A DNA stretch of 64,000 nucleotides from Taenia hydatigena (Eukaryota; Platyhelminthes; Cestoda; Cyclophyllidea; Taeniidae): assembly GCA_036345935.2 (NCBI GenBank), contig JADWOT020000009.1, positions 15,309,556-15,373,555 of the forward strand. Direction: 5' to 3'. Position numbers and translations under genes: made by a program. Shown here one piece after another: positions 61,331 through 64,000 of this stretch. The notes beneath the pieces are model-generated. The model did not search any database. It saw only the letters and a program-made list of their open reading frames with translations, and was not told the origin of the DNA. Each line of letters starts with the position of its first letter. Within the stretch, counting starts at the first letter, position 1.

Positions 61331-61743
61331 TCATAACTTCGTACCGTACAACATGTCGTACACAACAACCCAAACGACCAAAAAAGTTGCAAAAGTGGTC
61401 ATCAACCCCTCTTTTATGATTTCGGCATATCCACCATATTCTTCTTCGTCTACGCATTGAAATACGGATGCATAGAGGTAGACAAAGATACAGTTGATGA
61501 AAAAGAAGGAGGATATGCCAAAAGCACCCTTTATAGGTAAGACTCCCCACAAAGTGCCTGTGATGAGTCCAACAACTTGCCGTATCCAGTAGACGGTATC
61601 AAGAAATTCATCCTTGTCAGTCCAGCTGGATTGTGGTCGAATAGACTTCTGAAATGTGGCTAGAAGGCCAGGCTGGCCGAAGTTCTTCTCCTAAAAAATA
61701 GGATTCGTTAAATGAATAGCCGTACCTTAGTGGAAGCACGCAT
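61331..61743 (-). CDS. rab5if: RAB5IF/OPTI (C20orf24) homologue
   Basis: Small ER multipass protein of the TMCO1-containing GEL complex in the multipass translocon; also reported as a respirasome assembly factor. Exons in transcript order: 61743-61726 (MRASTK) and 61690-61331, phase 0, giving 125 residues, close to the human length. Diagnostic stretches are DKDEFLDTVYWIRQVVG (human DKDEFLDVIYWFRQIIA), LWGVLPIKGAFGI (human IWGVLPLRGFLGI), VDEEEYGGYAEIIKEGLMT (human IDEEEYGGTWELTKEGFMT) and a last helix TFLVVWVVVYDMLYG. Hydrophobic helices fit. The intron is 35 nt. The first exon is supported by phase, a good donor and the right N-terminal length. Confidence 0.95.
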
Positions 61744-63042
61744 TTCACACCCTTAATATACATCAACCAATCAAGTGGCGCGCAGGGAAAGTTGAACAAA
61801 GCATTGTGATGTAAGATGCTACCACTTGTAAAAAGTCCTGAAATTGAAGGCAGTAATAATGCAAAAAAGTTTCTCTTTTTAGAGCACAAATCGCTATGCT
61901 TAAAACAAACCAATGTAGTTCGGAAAGTATGCTGGATTCCCATTAAATTCAACCAATTGCACCAGGAGCTGAAAACACAGAAAATCACTTTCCAATGCTT
62001 TATCTGGCCTCCGAGCCATGTTAACAGCCTCGTTTTCTCTGTTTGCTTAAAATATGTACTGCCCTTTTACTATGCATTCTTTTGCCTTCAAGGAACTCTG
62101 GGAACTCTACAGTGCTGATTTGTAAGTGGTTTTGAAGCACATTTATGCCCACCGCGTGAGTTAGAATGGATGCGTTGTAGTGAATGCTATTCAACTATAG
62201 AAGAAGATGTGCTGGTTTGGCGAAAAAAGTTTTGCAATCTGGCGTGGCTAGAAGACCAGCTCTCAAGTTAAGCTTCGTGGCGTGAAATCACGATGCGAAC
62301 CATTGTACGGGATCAAGTGTTGTGCACCAAGATATTCCATTATAATCCTACACCTTTCAGCGTAAGAACTTGTTGCAAGTTATTGCATCTGCGCACTACC
62401 TTAGTGATTTCTGCGACGAATAAAATGTTGCTTACATTGAACTGTATTGGATAATCTTAAGTCACTATTTAATTATTTTAAAAAGTATCTTACAGCTAAA
62501 CGGTGTTTAAATGTTATAAAAATAATTGCACAATTGAAAATATCTATGAAATTATGCTTTTTACGTTGTTTATAATAACTACGATTCCAATGCTTCTCCT
62601 TGCGTGGGCACTTCAAATGATTTCGGCATTCGGGTTTTTGCCATCGGTACTGCCCGCAATCTAGTATTTGTGTAAGATGCCATCAGAAACTAGACTGATT
62701 GTATGTATTTTTTTTTACTTATTTGTGCCAATTTGCTACAGATAGGTAGTGTCGAAAGGGTGTCTAGTTCTCCACCTTCCCATCCATGAGTAGAGCACTA
62801 TTATCTCGTTCTTGTTCTTTTGCTCAACCATAGAGATTTGTGTTCTTGTGGCAGTTATTTTACGGCTGTAGGGCGTTACTCTTCTTGTAGCAAATGCTAT
62901 GCTTAGTTTGTAACATTGAGTAACCATCTTTTGCCTTATTATTTTTGATTAATTTGTCCCTTTGGTAACTTGGTAATTTCAAATTGTATTGTGAAGAATT
63001 CGTTACATATAGAAAGACTTATGTTTTTCTCATTTCTGTTCA
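61744..63042. other. Intergenic region with a diverged repeat copy
   Basis: No gene recognised. A minus-strand relative of the 44-46 kb repeat family lies at about 61995-62112. The rest is AT-rich. Confidence 0.5.
61995..62112 (-). mobile_element. Diverged LTR/TRIM-like unit
   Basis: On the minus strand it reads TGTAGAGTTCCCAGAGTTCC, TTGAAGGCAAAAGAATGCAT and then AACATGGCTCGGAGGCCAGA, the same order of blocks as the units at 44345-46840. Confidence 0.6.
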
Positions 63043-63055
63043 GTATCCTCCTAAA

Positions 63056-63395
63056 ATGTCAGTTAGCTGCCGTTACAATTCAACCTCGTCTTCCGCCCAC
63101 TTTTACAGCTCATCAGTGGGAAACACCTATGGCGTCTCAAGTCATTTTGTTCAAGTATGTGTGCGGCTTTTTATTCGCAACTTTTTTCGCCTTTGCATTG
63201 TTACTATGTCTTTATTTCGAGATTACAAATCTTCATTTCCCTTTGCTTGTATAGTCTTTAAAACGCCCAACTTTTTGTTATGCAATTTTAATATTTACAT
63301 GCCTTACATTCACGAAAATTTTCGCCGTTTTACAAATTATGAACCTGTTGGCCCTTGGTAGTGTCTTCGGTTCAAATTCGAGATGGTCGTCTTAA
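63056..63395 (+). CDS. Candidate two-exon small membrane protein (weak)
   Basis: A pyrimidine-rich acceptor TTTCTGTTCAG ends at 63042. An ATG at 63056 opens 33 Ser/Tyr-rich codons (starting MSVSCRYNSTSSS) to CAA|GTATGT at 63154. A phase-matched acceptor at 63254 leads to 46 codons with hydrophobic runs (CYAILIFTCLTF, LLALGSVFG) and a TAA at 63393. Total 79 residues. No family recognised. The gene may instead continue beyond the window or be chance. Confidence 0.3.
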
Positions 63396-64000
63396 GTTTC
63401 CGCTTTGACGTCTAACTAGTTTAATGTGAAGCCCTCTAGGCGCACAGGACTCCTTTGGTATTGAGTTATTGGGTCGTTGATGCTGGCACTTGAAGCACTA
63501 TTGCCCTTCTCGATGGAATGTTTGACTGCGTGCCAAATTGAGTATCACCTTGATACCAGCGGATTTTAATAATGTGTGCGCTTGGTAAGGTTTTTCGTCC
63601 TCCTTCTGATGGCTTCACGAATCGTAAATGGAGTTTTCCTGTCATAGTCTCTTCTAGGAGTCTGCAAAAAGGGGAATGGGTTCTGTAGTATTTTCGCGCC
63701 ACCATAGCATTAATCGTAATCTCTTAATCGTTTTATTTTTCGACGAATTCAAATTGATTCCCAAATGCTATTTCTCAAAATGAATTGCGATCTGGGCCCA
63801 GGGCGAGCAGTGATGTGTTTCGAAGTTCATTTACTGTGCCTTCTCCTGGTGCTAAACTGTTAACCATGTTGATTCCACCAGCGTTTACTATTGGCTTAAG
63901 AAAGGGAAAGGGGGAGATGGTTACGCTAGTCTCAAGAAGTTTGTGATATTAATGTTTTGACCTCTAACCCTACTGTTTTATTGCGGCATGCTGAGGTGAC
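63396..64000. other. Right end of window, nothing recognised
   Basis: A minus-strand frame of 79 codons (63466-63705) has no motif. No repeat of the families above was seen. Confidence 0.4.

Noticed and set aside
63466..63705. 79-codon minus-strand frame at the right end
   Set aside because: No recognisable domain and no supporting splice or start context.

Overview
This window looks like nuclear DNA of a parasitic flatworm, most likely a tapeworm. That is inferred from gene content and gene style, not from a database match. Genes are split by introns with GT/AG borders. Introns of 30-46 nt in small housekeeping genes occur beside introns of 1-5 kb in a signalling gene. Some start codons lie directly behind splice acceptors, as expected where mRNAs receive a spliced leader. 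There are no prokaryotic operons, CRISPR arrays or rRNA genes.

The first 40 kb hold one large plus-strand gene, an EGFR/ErbB-family receptor tyrosine kinase. I could chain 19 exons (5394-39890) with matching phases and an uninterrupted frame of about 1,315 codons. They cover the first furin-like cysteine-rich region, the L2 domain, an enlarged second cysteine-rich region, one transmembrane helix, a complete tyrosine kinase and a tyrosine-rich tail ending at a TAA. The signal peptide and L1 domain were not found and lie in the first 5.4 kb or upstream of the window. Introns carry diverged repeat pairs and microsatellites.

Convergent to it on the minus strand are a COQ7 homologue (ubiquinone hydroxylase family) that has lost four of six di-iron ligands, and an alpha-tubulin acetyltransferase (ATAT1/MEC-17). 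About 4 kb of repeats follow: LTR- or TRIM-like units in both orientations, and a broken Gag gene between 46-bp inverted repeats.

The last 16 kb hold a 103-aa plus-strand protein I cannot name, an ARGLU1-like RS/coiled-coil protein (minus), EMC7 (plus), an FKBPL-like TPR protein (minus) and RAB5IF/OPTI (minus, 181 bp upstream of the FKBPL-like gene, a possible two-gene operon). A weak candidate for a small membrane protein sits near the right end. EMC7 and RAB5IF both act in ER membrane-protein biogenesis; their closeness may be chance.

The observations most worth a second look are the ligand-depleted COQ7, the long beta3-alphaC insertion in the receptor kinase, the Gag relic between inverted repeats and the RAB5IF-FKBPL pair.
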